From Leifsonia xyli subsp. xyli str. CTCB07 (GTDB lineage: Bacteria > Actinomycetota > Actinomycetes > Actinomycetales > Microbacteriaceae), in assembly GCF_000007665.1 (NCBI RefSeq), contig NC_006087.1, positions 248,001 through 312,000 on the forward strand: a DNA stretch of 64,000 nt. The letters run 5' to 3'. The notes under the pieces are model-generated. The model was not told where the DNA came from and ran no database searches. It saw only the letters and a program-made list of their open reading frames with translations. The position numbers and the translations under genes were made by a program. Positions 53,218 to 62,654 of this stretch are shown here, one piece after another (position 1 is the stretch's first letter; every line of letters begins with the position of its first letter).

Positions 53218-54366
53218 TCAGGCTCCCTTGGTGGCGGTGGCGGTGGCGGTGGCGGTGGCGGGATCCTCGCGTCCCGGGCTTGCGGGTGTCAGCCTCACCT
53301 CGGTGCTGAGGCGGGCGGACTCGTAGGCGGCGTCGATGACGCGGGCGCGCTCCAGCGCGAGCGAACCGTCCCACTGCGACCAGTTGGCCCGGTCGGCGAC
53401 GTGCTCGAGGAAAGTCTCCACGACGGCCAGGTGCCCGCGGCCCGCGTCGGCGGTGATCGAGACGTCCTCGGACTCCTCGCCCTCGCCGGAGAAGAGGGTC
53501 AGCTCACCCGTAGGCGCGTAGTCCTTGACCCGCAGGTCGGCGCCGCCCTCGGTGCCGTACAGCGTGATCCCGAACTCGTCGCCGGCGGGACGGTAGGCCG
53601 CCCAGCTTGTCTCCACGATGATCGAGCCGCCGCCCTCCAGGCGCAGCAGCAGGCTCGCCAGGTCTTCGACCTCGTAGGCCGAACCCACGTTCCGACGGTC
53701 GGAGGCCGAGCCGCCACGGCCGCGCACGCCGAGTTCGGAGTGGGTGACCGCCGAGACCGCGGTCACTCGCGGCTCGCCGAAGAGATACAGCGCGTAGTCG
53801 AGCACGTGTACGCCGATGTCGATCAGCGGACCTCCGCCGGCCATCTCGCGATTGGTGAACCAGCTTCCGAGTGCCGGGATGCCAGAGCGCCGCAGCCAGC
53901 TCGCGCGCGCGTGATACGGCCGGCCGATCCTCCCGTCGTCGATCGCGGCCTTGAGCGCTTCGATGTCGCCGCGCCGGCGGTGGTTGAAGGCGACCTCGAG
54001 CACGCGACCGGAGCGGTGGGCGGCGTCCACCATCCCCTGCGCTTCGGTGGCCGTGCGGGCGATCGGCTTCTCGCTGAGGACGTGGATGCCGGCGTCCAGC
54101 GCCCCGATCGCGATCGGGGCGTGCAGGAAGGTCGGGACGGCGACGCTCACGACATCGAGGTTCCCGTCCGCGACGAGCTCGCGCCAGTCGCTGTACCGGC
54201 GGGCGATGCCGTATTTGTCGCCGAGTTCGGCGCGCGGGCCGTCCTCCATGCCGGCGATGGCGACGAGTTTGGCGCCCGGCAGGGCCGCGTAGGCGTCCAT
54301 GTGCTGCTGGCCGGCCCAGCCGAGGCCGACGACGCCGGCGCGGAGGGGGTGGGATGCGGTGGTCAC
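53218..54366 (-). CDS. Gfo/Idh/MocA family oxidoreductase
   Basis: This 382-residue NAD(P)-dependent sugar dehydrogenase-like protein has the N-terminal Rossmann motif G-V-V-G-L-G-W-A-G and the E-K-P-I-A motif (lysine and proline of the family near residue 98). A C-terminal alpha/beta domain with G-G-G-P-L-I-D-I-G-V-H follows, in which D and H are catalytic candidates. The extreme C-terminus is (A-T)5-K-G-A, encoded by a GGTGGC tandem repeat (53230-53259). Together with the ThuA-like gene and ROK regulator it forms a sugar or polyol catabolic unit. Intact. Confidence 0.9.
   Translation of the reverse strand: MTTASHPLRAGVVGLGWAGQQHMDAYAALPGAKLVAIAGMEDGPRAELGDKYGIARRYSDWRELVADGNLDVVSVAVPTFLHAPIAIGALDAGIHVLSEKPIARTATEAQGMVDAAHRSGRVLEVAFNHRRRGDIEALKAAIDDGRIGRPYHARASWLRRSGIPALGSWFTNREMAGGGPLIDIGVHVLDYALYLFGEPRVTAVSAVTHSELGVRGRGGSASDRRNVGSAYEVEDLASLLLRLEGGGSIIVETSWAAYRPAGDEFGITLYGTEGGADLRVKDYAPTGELTLFSGEGEESEDVSITADAGRGHLAVVETFLEHVADRANWSQWDGSLALERARVIDAAYESARLSTEVRLTPASPGREDPATATATATATKGA
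53230..53259. repeat. Hexanucleotide tandem repeat (GGTGGC)5
   Basis: Five perfect copies of GGTGGC encode the Ala-Thr repeats at the C-terminus of the oxidoreductase. Gain or loss of a unit keeps the frame, so only tail length would vary. Confidence 0.85.
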
Positions 54367-54465
54367 GGCTGTCCTTTCAGGGGGTGACGGTGTGGGGTGG
54401 GTCCGGGTGGGCGGTGGGTCGATTCCTTCGACGCCCGGCGCTCCTCGCCGCCGGTGCGAAAGCGG

Positions 54466-55659
54466 TCAGCGGGAGGAGAAAGACCGCGCGCTGGCGGTCT
54501 CCGGGTCCAGCGCGTGCTGGATCACCATGATCGCGGCGCCGATCGCTCCGCCGGTCTCGCCGGAGCGGGACTGCGTGATCGTGAGGTGCTGCGTGGCGAG
54601 CGGAGTGGAGCGGTGGTAGACGACTTCGCGAACTCCGGCGAGCAACTGCTCGCCGACGCGAGACAGGCTGCCGCCGACGATGACGAGGGAGGGGTTCAGA
54701 AGGTTGACGCAGGTCGCGATGACCTCGCCGAGGTCGCGGCCGGCCTGGCGGATCGCCTGAAGAACGGCGGGGCTGCCGGTGCGCGCGAGTGCGACGACGT
54801 CGTCGCTGGAGTCGGCGGGGACGCCCGCCGCCGTCAGCGTACGCGCGATCGCTGGACCGCTGGCGAGCGCCTCGAGGTCGGCTTCCTGCGCACCGTGGCT
54901 CGGGGTCTCGATGCCGAACGGCACCCGCACATGGCTGAGGTCGCCCGCGGAGCCCTGCGCTCCCCGCTGCAGGCGTCCGCCGCTGATGATCCCGGCGCCG
55001 ATGCCCGTCGCCACCTTGACGAACAGGATGTCCGTCTGGTCCGGCCAGATCAGCGCGTGTTCGCCGAGCGCGAGCAGGTTCACATCGTTGTCGACCAGCA
55101 CCGGCACATCGAAGACGCGGCGGACGTAGGCCGGGATGCCGAAACGGTCCCAGCCGGCCATGATCGGCGGGTTGACAGGCAGGCCCGTGGAGTGCTCGAC
55201 CGGCCCGGGCACGCCGATCCCTATGCCGATGAGGTCGTCCGGCGGCCGTCCGGTCGCCGCGTACAGACGCTTCGCGCTCGCGATCGCCCAGTCGAGCACC
55301 GCCTCCGGCCCGTCAGAGATCAGCAGCCGCTGCGACTCGCTCGTCATGATGTTGCCGGCTAGGTCTGCCAGAGCGACGACGCCGTGGGTCGCGCCCAGAT
55401 CGATGGCGATGGCCACGCGCGATCCGGGGTTGAACCGGATGCGCGCCGGCGGCCGGCCACCGGTCGAGACGTCGTCGCCGGCCGGTGCGACCAGGCCCGC
55501 GGCGGTGAGGCTGTCGATGCGCACCGCGATGGTCGAGCGGGCGAGACCGGTGAGTTCGGCGAGCTGTGCCCGGGTGCGCGGGATGCCGTCGCGCAGGATC
55601 GCCAGCAGGTCCGCGGCGTCCGTAGCGACGATGCCGGGCTCGCGAGGGCTGTCGGTCAT
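54466..55659 (-). CDS. ROK family transcriptional repressor
   Basis: The 397-residue protein has an N-terminal MarR-like winged helix (residues about 15-75; T-R-A-Q-L-A-E-L-T-G-L-A-R-S-T-I-A) and a C-terminal ROK sugar-kinase-like domain with phosphate motif D-L-G-A-T-H-G-V and I-G-I-G-V-P-G-P-V. The zinc motif C-x-C-G-x-x-G-C of most ROK proteins is replaced by P-S-H-G-A-Q-E-A-D-L-E, with no cysteines. It is divergent from the isomerase operon and lies next to a palindrome found also at the ABC operon. It is thus the likely sugar-responsive repressor of both. ATG 55659 chosen since the HTH starts there. Confidence 0.9.
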   Translation of the reverse strand: MTDSPREPGIVATDAADLLAILRDGIPRTRAQLAELTGLARSTIAVRIDSLTAAGLVAPAGDDVSTGGRPPARIRFNPGSRVAIAIDLGATHGVVALADLAGNIMTSESQRLLISDGPEAVLDWAIASAKRLYAATGRPPDDLIGIGIGVPGPVEHSTGLPVNPPIMAGWDRFGIPAYVRRVFDVPVLVDNDVNLLALGEHALIWPDQTDILFVKVATGIGAGIISGGRLQRGAQGSAGDLSHVRVPFGIETPSHGAQEADLEALASGPAIARTLTAAGVPADSSDDVVALARTGSPAVLQAIRQAGRDLGEVIATCVNLLNPSLVIVGGSLSRVGEQLLAGVREVVYHRSTPLATQHLTITQSRSGETGGAIGAAIMVIQHALDPETASARSFSSR

Positions 55660-55715
55660 GACAGGTATTGAACCACACCGCTGCCGGGCGATCCAAAGAA
55701 TGTCAGAATTCCGGT

Positions 55716-55753
55716 GACTTTTGATTGACATCCGGCAAAAGTCCGGCTTGAAT
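55716..55753 (+). promoter_or_regulatory. Promoter with ROK-type operator, copy 2
   Basis: GACTTTTG (55716-55723) and CAAAAGTC (55736-55743) are a perfect 8-bp inverted repeat, 20 bp centre to centre, enclosing the -35 TTGACA (55725-55730). TTGAAT (55748-55753) is the -10 at 17-bp spacing. It matches the promoter at 49101 almost word for word. A repressor here would cover the -35. Confidence 0.82.
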
Positions 55754-55808
55754 GGATCTCAGCGCATCACGCGCTATATCACCACAACAAAACTCGACGA
55801 GGAGAAAA

Positions 55809-56552
55809 GTGTCGACGTCAAAACTCTCCGTGCAGCTCTATACGGTCCGTGAGCTTCTGACCGAGGACATGGTCGCAACGCTGGGCCGCATCACCGAGAT
55901 CGGCTTCACCCAGGTCGAGCCCTTCGCGTTCCTTTCTTTCGGGGAGAAGCTGCGGCAGGGCCTCATCGGGGCCGGGCTCGCCGCCCCCACCGCCCACCAG
56001 GGTTTCATCGGCGGTGATGTGGACGAGGTGTTCGCGGCCGCCGCGGAGCTCGGCATCCAGACCGTCATCGACCCGTATGTCCCGGCTGAGCGCTGGCAGA
56101 CCGCGGCCCAGGTCGCCGCGACGGCCGACCAGCTCAACGCCGCGGTCGAGATCGCTGCCCGTCACGGTGTCCGCGTCGGTTACCACAACCATGCCCACGA
56201 ACTGGAGAGCACCATTGAGGGCGTCAGTGCCCTCGAGTACTTCGCCGGTCTGCTCGCCCCGGAGGTTGTGCTCGAGGTCGACACCTACTGGGTCACCGTC
56301 GGTGGCCACGATCCCGTGACTCTGCTCCCCGCGCTCGGCGACCGTGTGGTCGCGCTGCACGTCAAAGATGGCCCCGGCACCACGGAGACCAAAGATCAGG
56401 TCGCGGTCGGCCACGGCTCCCTCCCGATCGAGCAGATCATCGCCGCCGCTCCCGGCGCCCTGCGGGTCATCGAGCTCGACGATTCCCGGGGCGACCGCTT
56501 CCAGGCTGTCGCAGACAGCTACGCCTTCCTCACCGAAAAGGGCCTCGCGTGA
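55809..56552 (+). CDS. Sugar phosphate isomerase/epimerase family protein
   Basis: The 247-residue TIM-barrel protein of the xylose-isomerase-like (AP endonuclease 2) family starts at GTG 55809 with GGAG 5 bases upstream. Metal-ligand positions are visible: E in Q-V-E-P-F, H and E around V-G-Y-H-N-H-A-H-E-L, D in V-L-E-V-D-T-Y-W, H in V-A-L-H-V-K-D and E in R-V-I-E-L-D-D. Such enzymes interconvert keto-sugars or inosose intermediates. The next gene overlaps by 4 bases. Intact; substrate unknown. Confidence 0.87.
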   Translation: MSTSKLSVQLYTVRELLTEDMVATLGRITEIGFTQVEPFAFLSFGEKLRQGLIGAGLAAPTAHQGFIGGDVDEVFAAAAELGIQTVIDPYVPAERWQTAAQVAATADQLNAAVEIAARHGVRVGYHNHAHELESTIEGVSALEYFAGLLAPEVVLEVDTYWVTVGGHDPVTLLPALGDRVVALHVKDGPGTTETKDQVAVGHGSLPIEQIIAAAPGALRVIELDDSRGDRFQAVADSYAFLTEKGLA

Positions 56553-57646
56553 GCGGCGGCGTGGTTGGCGTCGGCGTCATCGGCGCGGGCGTCATCAGCG
56601 ACCAGTACCTGGAGAACCTCACCTCCTTTCCGGATCTTGATGTGCGCTTCGTCGCGGACATCGATGAGGAGCGTGCCCATGTCCAGGCCGAGAAGAACGG
56701 CGTCCCGGGAGCCGGTTCGGTCGCCGAGCTGCTGGTGGACGACAGCATCGAGATCGTCGTGAACCTCACCATTCCGAAGGTCCATGTCGCCGTCGCCCTG
56801 CAGGCGCTTGAGGCTGGCAAACATGTGTGGAGCGAAAAGCCGTTCGCCCTCGACCGCGTGAGCGGAAAACAGCTGCTCGCTGCGTCGAACGCCAAGGGCT
56901 TGCGCGTCGCGACCGCTCCGGACACCTTCCTCGGCGCCGGCATCCAGTCGGCCCGCCGCCTGGTGGAGAGCGGGGCGATCGGCGTGCCGCTCACCGCGCT
57001 GACGCTCATGCAGAGCCCGGGGCCGGAGTCGTGGCACCCGAACCCCGACTTCCTGTTCCAGGAGGGGGCGGGCCCGCTCTTCGACATTGGACCCTACTAC
57101 CTGACGGCTCTCGTCCAGTTGTTCGGACCGATTCGTCGAGTGAGCGCCGCGGCTTCCCGGGCCAAACCCTCGCGCGTGATCGGCTCCGGCCCGCGCGCCG
57201 GCGAGTCGTTCGAGGTCACCGTGCCGACGCACGTCAGTGCGCTGTACGAGTTCGTCAGCGGACAGACGGCGCAAGCCATTTTCTCCTTCGACTCTAAGCT
57301 CGGCCGGACCCTCTTCGAGGTTGCCGGTGTCGATGCCACGGTGGCCGTTCCCGACCCCAACACGTTCGAGGGCGACCTCCTCGTCCACGGTGCTGACGGT
57401 GTCGAGACCGTTCCCGCGACCGGCTCCACTGCTTCGCGTGGAATCGGCGTCGTCGAACTCGCTCGTGCCATTCGGGCGGAGGTGCCTGAGCGCGCTTCCG
57501 GCGAGCAGGCATACCACGTCCTCGACGTGATGGCGGCGACCATCGAGGCGGGCGAGTCCGGTGTCCCCGTCGAGATTGAGAGTATCGTCAAGGTGGCTCC
57601 GGCTCTCCCCGAGGGATGGGACCCGTGCGAGGCGACACTGGTTTAG
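56549..57646 (+). CDS. Gfo/Idh/MocA family oxidoreductase
   Basis: This 365-residue dehydrogenase-like protein has G-V-I-G-A-G-V-I-S (Rossmann), E-K-P-F-A-L-D (family motif near residue 94) and G-A-G-P-L-F-D-I-G-P-Y-Y in the C-terminal domain; the usual His after D-I-G is replaced by Pro-Tyr-Tyr. The GTG start overlaps the isomerase stop, so the two act together, probably oxidising and isomerising the same sugar. It differs clearly from the oxidoreductases at 53218 and 58001. Intact. Confidence 0.88.
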   Translation: MSGGVVGVGVIGAGVISDQYLENLTSFPDLDVRFVADIDEERAHVQAEKNGVPGAGSVAELLVDDSIEIVVNLTIPKVHVAVALQALEAGKHVWSEKPFALDRVSGKQLLAASNAKGLRVATAPDTFLGAGIQSARRLVESGAIGVPLTALTLMQSPGPESWHPNPDFLFQEGAGPLFDIGPYYLTALVQLFGPIRRVSAAASRAKPSRVIGSGPRAGESFEVTVPTHVSALYEFVSGQTAQAIFSFDSKLGRTLFEVAGVDATVAVPDPNTFEGDLLVHGADGVETVPATGSTASRGIGVVELARAIRAEVPERASGEQAYHVLDVMAATIEAGESGVPVEIESIVKVAPALPEGWDPCEATLV

Positions 57647-58000
57647 CAGAGGCACGGTCGCGGGCTGACCGGCGCCGTGGCCGGACCGAAGGACGAACAG
57701 GCTGAGAAGGATGGATGTGCGCAGAAGGATGGGCGGGACAGTCAAGTATGAGCGCTCGGTGAGAACCCCGGCCGAGAGGAGAGTGGCGATGACCGGTGTG
57801 GTGAACGCGGTCTGTGCGGAAGCGGCGCTCGCACGAACGGAGTTCACCGGATTGGGGTGTACCCGATGAGCCTGGCCGGAGCAAGCTCGGGCGCGCGAGG
57901 CACGACCCCTCAGCACGCCGCCGCCACGGAAGCCACCTCTCAGACGCGGAGCGTCGTCGGCGGAGTGCTGCGGCGCGACGGGAGACGAGAGGGCGAACGG
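57647..58000. other. Gap between catabolic genes, possibly decayed
   Basis: No supported gene in about 350 bp. The minus strand has a hydrophobic open stretch between about 57690 and 57830, but no family motif, start or ribosome binding site can be identified. A coding remnant is possible. Confidence 0.35.
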
Positions 58001-59033
58001 GTGCGGGCGGCGATCGTGGGGGGCGGCTTCATGGCTGAGGTCCGCTCCCGGGCGGCGCGGGCGGCGCGGGCTGAGCTTGTCGGGATCGTCTCCTCCAGCC
58101 CGAGTCGCTCGGTCGCCGCGGCCGAACGACTCGGGATCGGGCGGGGGTTCGACTCCCTCGAGCAGGTTCTCACCGACGACACGATCGACGTCGTGCATGT
58201 CACCACTCCGAACGCTCTGCACGCCGAGCAGGCGGCGGCGGTGCTCGCGGCCGGCAAGAACGTCGTGTGCGAGAAGCCCCTCGCGACCACCGTCGCGGAT
58301 GCGGAGGCCATCGTCGCGGCGGCGGCGTCCGCCGGAACGACGGCCACCGTTCCGTTCGTCTACCGCTTCCACCCGCTCGTGCGGGAGGCGCGGGCGCGGT
58401 TCGCCTCGGGAGACGCGGGAGCGGTCCTCAGCGTCAACGCGTCCTACTTGCAGGACTGGTTGCTGGCTCCGGCGGACGACAACTGGCGTGTCGACGTGGC
58501 GCAGGGCGGACGCTCGCGAGCCTTTGCCGACATCGGCTCGCATCTCGTCGACCGCGAAGACCGTGTTCGCCGAACGTGCTGCGCACTCCGCGATCACCAC
58601 CGAGGACGCCGCGGCGATCGTCATCGAGACAGCGTCCGGCGCCATCGGAACACTGCTGGTGTCGCAGGTCGCGCCGGGGCGGAAGAACCGGTTGTGGCTC
58701 GAGATCGCTGGCAGCAGGGAGAGCGTCGCGTTCGACCAGGAGCAGCCCGAGACGCTCTGGGTGGGCCGGCGGGCGGGGACCCTGCTGTTCCCCCGGGACG
58801 CCGGCCAGCTCAGCGAGGACGCGGCGCGGCTCTGCGTCGTCCCGCCCGGGCACCCACAGGGCTATCAGGACGCGTTCACCGCGTTCGTGGCCGATAGCTA
58901 CGCAGCCGTCGCGGGGGAGAGCCCCGACGGGCTGCCTCGCTTCGAGGACGGACTGCGCGCCGTCCGGTTCACAGAGGCGGTGCTCGACTCGGCTGAGGCG
59001 GGTACCTGGATCGAGACAGGAACGAACCCATGA
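58001..59033 (+). pseudogene. Gfo/Idh/MocA family oxidoreductase, internally deleted
   Basis: GTG 58001 starts R-A-A-I-V-G-G-G-F-M-A-E-V; C-E-K-P-L-A-T-T (near residue 90) and F-A-D-I-G-S-H-L-V-D follow. Right after this, near 58560, the frame changes and the text jumps to K-T-V-F-A-E-R-A-A, skipping part of the C-terminal domain. The rest, to the TGA at 59033, matches the family end. A deletion with loss of frame is the simplest explanation. The gene overlaps the isomerase pseudogene that follows. Confidence 0.84.
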
Positions 59034-60082
59034 CTGAGTACACGACCGACAGCCCGGCATCCGCCGAATCCGGGCGGACGCACCCCGTCACGCTCTTCAC
59101 CGGGCAGTGGGCCGACCTCACTCTCGAAGAGGTAGCGAAGCACGCCAGCGAGTGGGGCTACGACGGACTCGAGATCGCCTGTTCGGGCGAACACCTGGAC
59201 GTCTGGCGGGCCGCGGAAGACGAGGCCTATCTCCGGGGGCGGCTCGATATTCTCGACAGGTACGGGCTCAGGGTGTGGGCCATATCCAACCATCTGAAAG
59301 GCCAGGCGGTCTGCGATGACCCGATCGACTTCCGGCACCAGGCGATCGTCGGTTCGACGGTGTGGGGCGATGGGGAACCCGAAGGGGTGCGCCAGCGCGC
59401 CGCCGAGGAGCTGAAGCTCACCGCGAAGGTCGCGCGCAAGCTCGGCGTGGACACGGTCGTCGGTTTCACGGGGTCCAAAATCTGACCGTACGTCGCACAG
59501 TTCCCGCCGGTCCCGGCCCAGGTCATCGACGCCGGCTATCAGGACTTCGCCGACCGGTGGAACCCCATCCTGGACGTCTTCGGCGGCGAGGGTGTGCGTT
59601 TCGCCCACGAGGTCCACCCGTCCGAGATCGCCTACGATTACTGGTCCAGTGTCCGCTCGCTGGAAGCGATCGAGCATCGGGCGGCGTTCGGATTCAACTG
59701 GGACCCGTCGCACATGATGTGGCAAGACATCGACCCGGTCGGTTTCATTGTCGACTTCCAGGACCGGATCTACCACGTCGATTGCAAAGACACTCGCCTC
59801 CGTCCGAAGAACGGCCGCGCCGGCGTGCTCGGTTCGCACCTCCCGTGGGGGGACCCCCGTCGCGGCTGGGACTTCGTCTCCACCGGGCACGGCGATGTGC
59901 CCTGGGAGGACTCATTCCGCGCCCTCGAGTCGATCGGCTACACCGGCCCGATCTCGATCGAGTGGGAGGACGCCGGGATGGACCGCCTGCACGGAGCGAA
60001 GGAAGCGGTGGGTTACATTCGCTCGCTCCTCTGGAGGCTGCCGACGGCATCCTTCGACGCGGCGTTCAGCAACCAGGACTGA
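59030..60082 (+). pseudogene. Sugar phosphate isomerase/epimerase, nonsense-mutated
   Basis: ATG 59030 overlaps the preceding stop. The frame encodes a TIM-barrel sugar isomerase (L-F-T-G-Q-W-A-D-L, Y-D-G-L-E-I-A-C) up to V-V-G-F-T-G-S-K-I. There a TGA at 59483-59485, probably from TGG, interrupts it. The same frame goes on with P-Y-V-A-Q-F-P-P-V-P, H-E-V-H-P-S-E-I-A-Y and I-Y-H-V-D-C-K-D to 60082, all metal-ligand positions intact. A single G-to-A change killed an otherwise perfect gene. Confidence 0.9.
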
Positions 60083-60141
60083 CCCCGTGCGCCGGGGCCG
60101 GCTGACCGGGCTCTGCGGGCGATGGCATCCGGGTGGGCGGC

Positions 60142-60175
60142 GCGGAGCGGGCGTCTCCTCGCACCCCCGCTCCGC
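60142..60175. terminator. Terminator between convergent units
   Basis: GCGGAGCGGG (60142-60151) and CCCGCTCCGC (60166-60175) are perfectly complementary. It lies between the isomerase remnant and the convergent ABC transporter operon. Confidence 0.75.
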
Positions 60176-60268
60176 CCAACGCCTCAGAGAGACCATCACG
60201 ATCAGCCCCATCCGCCGCACCGTCCCCCCGCCCTGTCGCTTGTCCGCTCTGCCCGCGTGTCCGACCGC

Positions 60269-60940
60269 TCAGGCGACCTCTTTCACCTGACCGTGTTTGA
60301 TGTTCAGCCGCCGCTGGGCACGTTTGGCGACGGCGGTGTCGTGGGTCACGATCGCCATGGTCAGTCCACGGTCGCGCCACAGGCCTTCCAGGAGGTCCAT
60401 GATTTCGTCCCGGGTCTCCTCGTCCAGATTCCCGGTCGGCTCGTCCGCGAGGAGGACACCCGGGTTCTTCGCCAGTGCCCGGGCGATGGCGACGCGCTGC
60501 TGCTGGCCTCCGGAGAGCTCGGATGGGAGGTGGTTGCCGCGATCCGCGAGGCCGACTGATGCGAGGGCCTCGGCCGCGCGGAGCTTGCGCTCCCCCGCGC
60601 TGATGCGGAGCGGGGCGAGAGCGGTCTCGACATTCTCCTGGGCGCTCAGCGTCGGGATGAGGTTGAAGCTCTGGAAGACGAAGCCGATCTCGCTCGCGCG
60701 GAGGGCGGTCAGCTTGTGGTCCCCGAGCGTCGACAGGCTCGACGCGCCGAGCGAGATATCGCCCGAGCTGGGGCGGTCGAGCGCTCCCAGCATCTGCAAC
60801 AGCGTCGACTTGCCGCCGCCGGTAGGGCCCTGGATGGCGACGAGCTGACCGTCGGGGATCTCGAGGGTCACATCGTCGAAGGCGATGACCTCCCGCTTGG
60901 ACCGGTTGTATTTCTTGGTGACGTTCGTCAGAGTGTACAC
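60269..60940 (-). CDS. ABC transporter ATP-binding protein (MacB/LolD-type)
   Basis: This 223-residue ATPase has Walker A G-P-T-G-G-G-K-S-T (residues 38-46), the signature L-S-G-G-Q-Q-Q-R, Walker B V-L-L-A-D-E-P-T-G-N-L-D and the switch histidine in V-T-H-D. The size and sequence are those of the LolD/MacB branch, which powers export or mechanotransmission with FtsX-like permeases. GTG 60940 is chosen, with GGAG upstream. It lies 17 bp downstream of its permease gene. Intact. Confidence 0.92.
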   Translation of the reverse strand: MYTLTNVTKKYNRSKREVIAFDDVTLEIPDGQLVAIQGPTGGGKSTLLQMLGALDRPSSGDISLGASSLSTLGDHKLTALRASEIGFVFQSFNLIPTLSAQENVETALAPLRISAGERKLRAAEALASVGLADRGNHLPSELSGGQQQRVAIARALAKNPGVLLADEPTGNLDEETRDEIMDLLEGLWRDRGLTMAIVTHDTAVAKRAQRRLNIKHGQVKEVA

Positions 60941-60957
60941 AGGACGCTCCAGAGGTT

Positions 60958-62502
60958 TCAGGCGACCGAGCGCAGGGCGGCCGCGGGACGGAGACGGGAG
61001 GCGCGCCACCCGCCGATGGCTCCGGCGATCAGACCGCCGAGGAGGGCGAGGCCGACGACGATCCAGACGGTGATCGGGGCGTGGAGGGCGATTTCGGCGG
61101 TGTTCCGCGTGGCGGCCCGGAGACCCTCGAAGCCCCCGACCCCGAAGCCGCCCTCGGCGCTGGCGCCCGCGCCGGGGCCGGGGCCGCCGGGTGTGGTTCC
61201 CGCCCCCCGGCCGGCAGCCCCGGCTGAGCCGGAGCCGATGCTGCCGGTCAGGGTCGGGGAGATCACATTCACCACGAGCACTCCGAGGAGGCCGACCGCC
61301 ACACCGATCACACCGCCGATGAGACCCTGCACGACCGACTCGCCCGCGACCTGCCCGACGATGCGGCGGTTGGACCAGCCGATCGCCTTCAGGGTGCCGA
61401 ACTCGCGGGTGCGCCGGGTGACGCCGGAGATGGTGAACAGGATGGCGATGAGGAAAGCCGCTGCGAGCACGATGACCGAGAGCCAAGTGCCGAGGTTCGC
61501 GATCAGCTGCCCGGCGCTGCCGAGCGAGCCGGAGACCGTGGATGCCAGGTCGGCCTGGGTGCTGACCGTCGCTCCGGGGAGTGCTTTGGTCAGATCGGCT
61601 TTGATCTGATCGATGTCGCTGGAGGAGGCGGCCGTGACATAGACCGACGAAACCTTGCCGGACTGGCCCGAGAGGGTCTGGGCGACATCCAGGGGGAGAT
61701 AAGCGTTGGCCGCGGTCGTCGAGTCGGCGCCGGTGGCGGAGACGATCCCGATCACTTTGAAATCGGTGCCGCCGATGGCGATGGTGTCGCCGACGGCCTT
61801 GCTCGCGGTTTTAGCGTACGCGGCGTCCAGGATCGTCACATCCGCGCCTTTGTCGGCGGCGGTGAAGGTGCGGCCGCTCGACAGCGACACCGAGGCGAGC
61901 GGTCCGACCGACTCGCCGGCCGGGTCGAGACCGAGGACCGAGAAGGAGTCGACGGTGAACGAACTTCCGCCGGCCCCGTCCGCGCCACCTGTCGGCGGCG
62001 GGGTGGTCTCGGTCTGGCTGGCTCCGGTCCCTCCGGTCTGCCGCTGTTCCGGCATCTGCTGAAAATCGGGGAGGGTGCCGCTGAAACTGGTGTTCGTGAG
62101 CGACAGCACCGCCGCGGCGGCGGAGACGTTCTCGACCTTCTTCGCGGTCGCCAGCGTGCTGGCGTCCATCGCGGTCGCGCCGCGAGCGGGCTCCAGACGG
62201 GAGGTGTCGACCTGGCGGCCGGTCCCGGTGTCGGCGCCCGCCTCGGCGCCGAAGTCGAAGCGCGGTCCGCCCCCGGCGCCCCGCTGCGCGTTCGCGGTCT
62301 GCGCGGTGGCCGGCTGGCTGACCGTGATGTCGGTGCCGACACCGTAGACGGATTGCAGGACGCTCGCCTGCGCCTCTTTGACCCCGGCGGAGACGGCGTC
62401 GACGATGATGACGAGCGCGATTGCGAGGGCCATGCCGATGGCGATGATGGCTGTCTGCTTGCGGCGGTTGAGCAGCTCACGCCGCAGATAGGTCCCGAAC
62501 AT
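60958..62502 (-). CDS. ABC transporter permease (FtsX/MacB-like)
   Basis: The 514-residue protein has one N-terminal membrane helix (about 17-38), a large extracytoplasmic MacB-type domain with low-complexity Gly/Ala/Thr stretches, and three C-terminal helices forming the FtsX domain (I-S-G-V-T-R-R-T-R-E-F-G-T-L-K-A-I-G-W motif near residue 365). A Gly/Pro-rich insert lies between the last helices (about residues 430-450). It works with the adjacent ATPase, probably exporting or sensing an amphipathic compound. Divergent from a response regulator gene. Intact. Confidence 0.9.
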   Translation of the reverse strand: MFGTYLRRELLNRRKQTAIIAIGMALAIALVIIVDAVSAGVKEAQASVLQSVYGVGTDITVSQPATAQTANAQRGAGGGPRFDFGAEAGADTGTGRQVDTSRLEPARGATAMDASTLATAKKVENVSAAAAVLSLTNTSFSGTLPDFQQMPEQRQTGGTGASQTETTPPPTGGADGAGGSSFTVDSFSVLGLDPAGESVGPLASVSLSSGRTFTAADKGADVTILDAAYAKTASKAVGDTIAIGGTDFKVIGIVSATGADSTTAANAYLPLDVAQTLSGQSGKVSSVYVTAASSSDIDQIKADLTKALPGATVSTQADLASTVSGSLGSAGQLIANLGTWLSVIVLAAAFLIAILFTISGVTRRTREFGTLKAIGWSNRRIVGQVAGESVVQGLIGGVIGVAVGLLGVLVVNVISPTLTGSIGSGSAGAAGRGAGTTPGGPGPGAGASAEGGFGVGGFEGLRAATRNTAEIALHAPITVWIVVGLALLGGLIAGAIGGWRASRLRPAAALRSVA

Positions 62503-62654
62503 TGGTTTCCGCTTCTCTCGGGTCGAATGACTACGGAGGGAAAGTAGGCCGGGGCGTTTTCGGAACGCTGTGGCGAACCTATGGTTCTGCCGAGTGGAGG
62601 CTTCTCAGGGTGTCCATGGTTTTCTCAAAGACACCGTCAAGACCTCTCCTGATA

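Noticed and set aside
53230-53259. GGTGGC tandem repeat as a phase-variation switch
   Set aside because: The unit is six bases, so copy-number changes keep the frame and only alter an Ala-Thr tail.
57690-57830. Hydrophobic minus-strand stretch that might be a membrane-protein gene
   Set aside because: No start, ribosome binding site, or family motif; too short to support more than a possible remnant.
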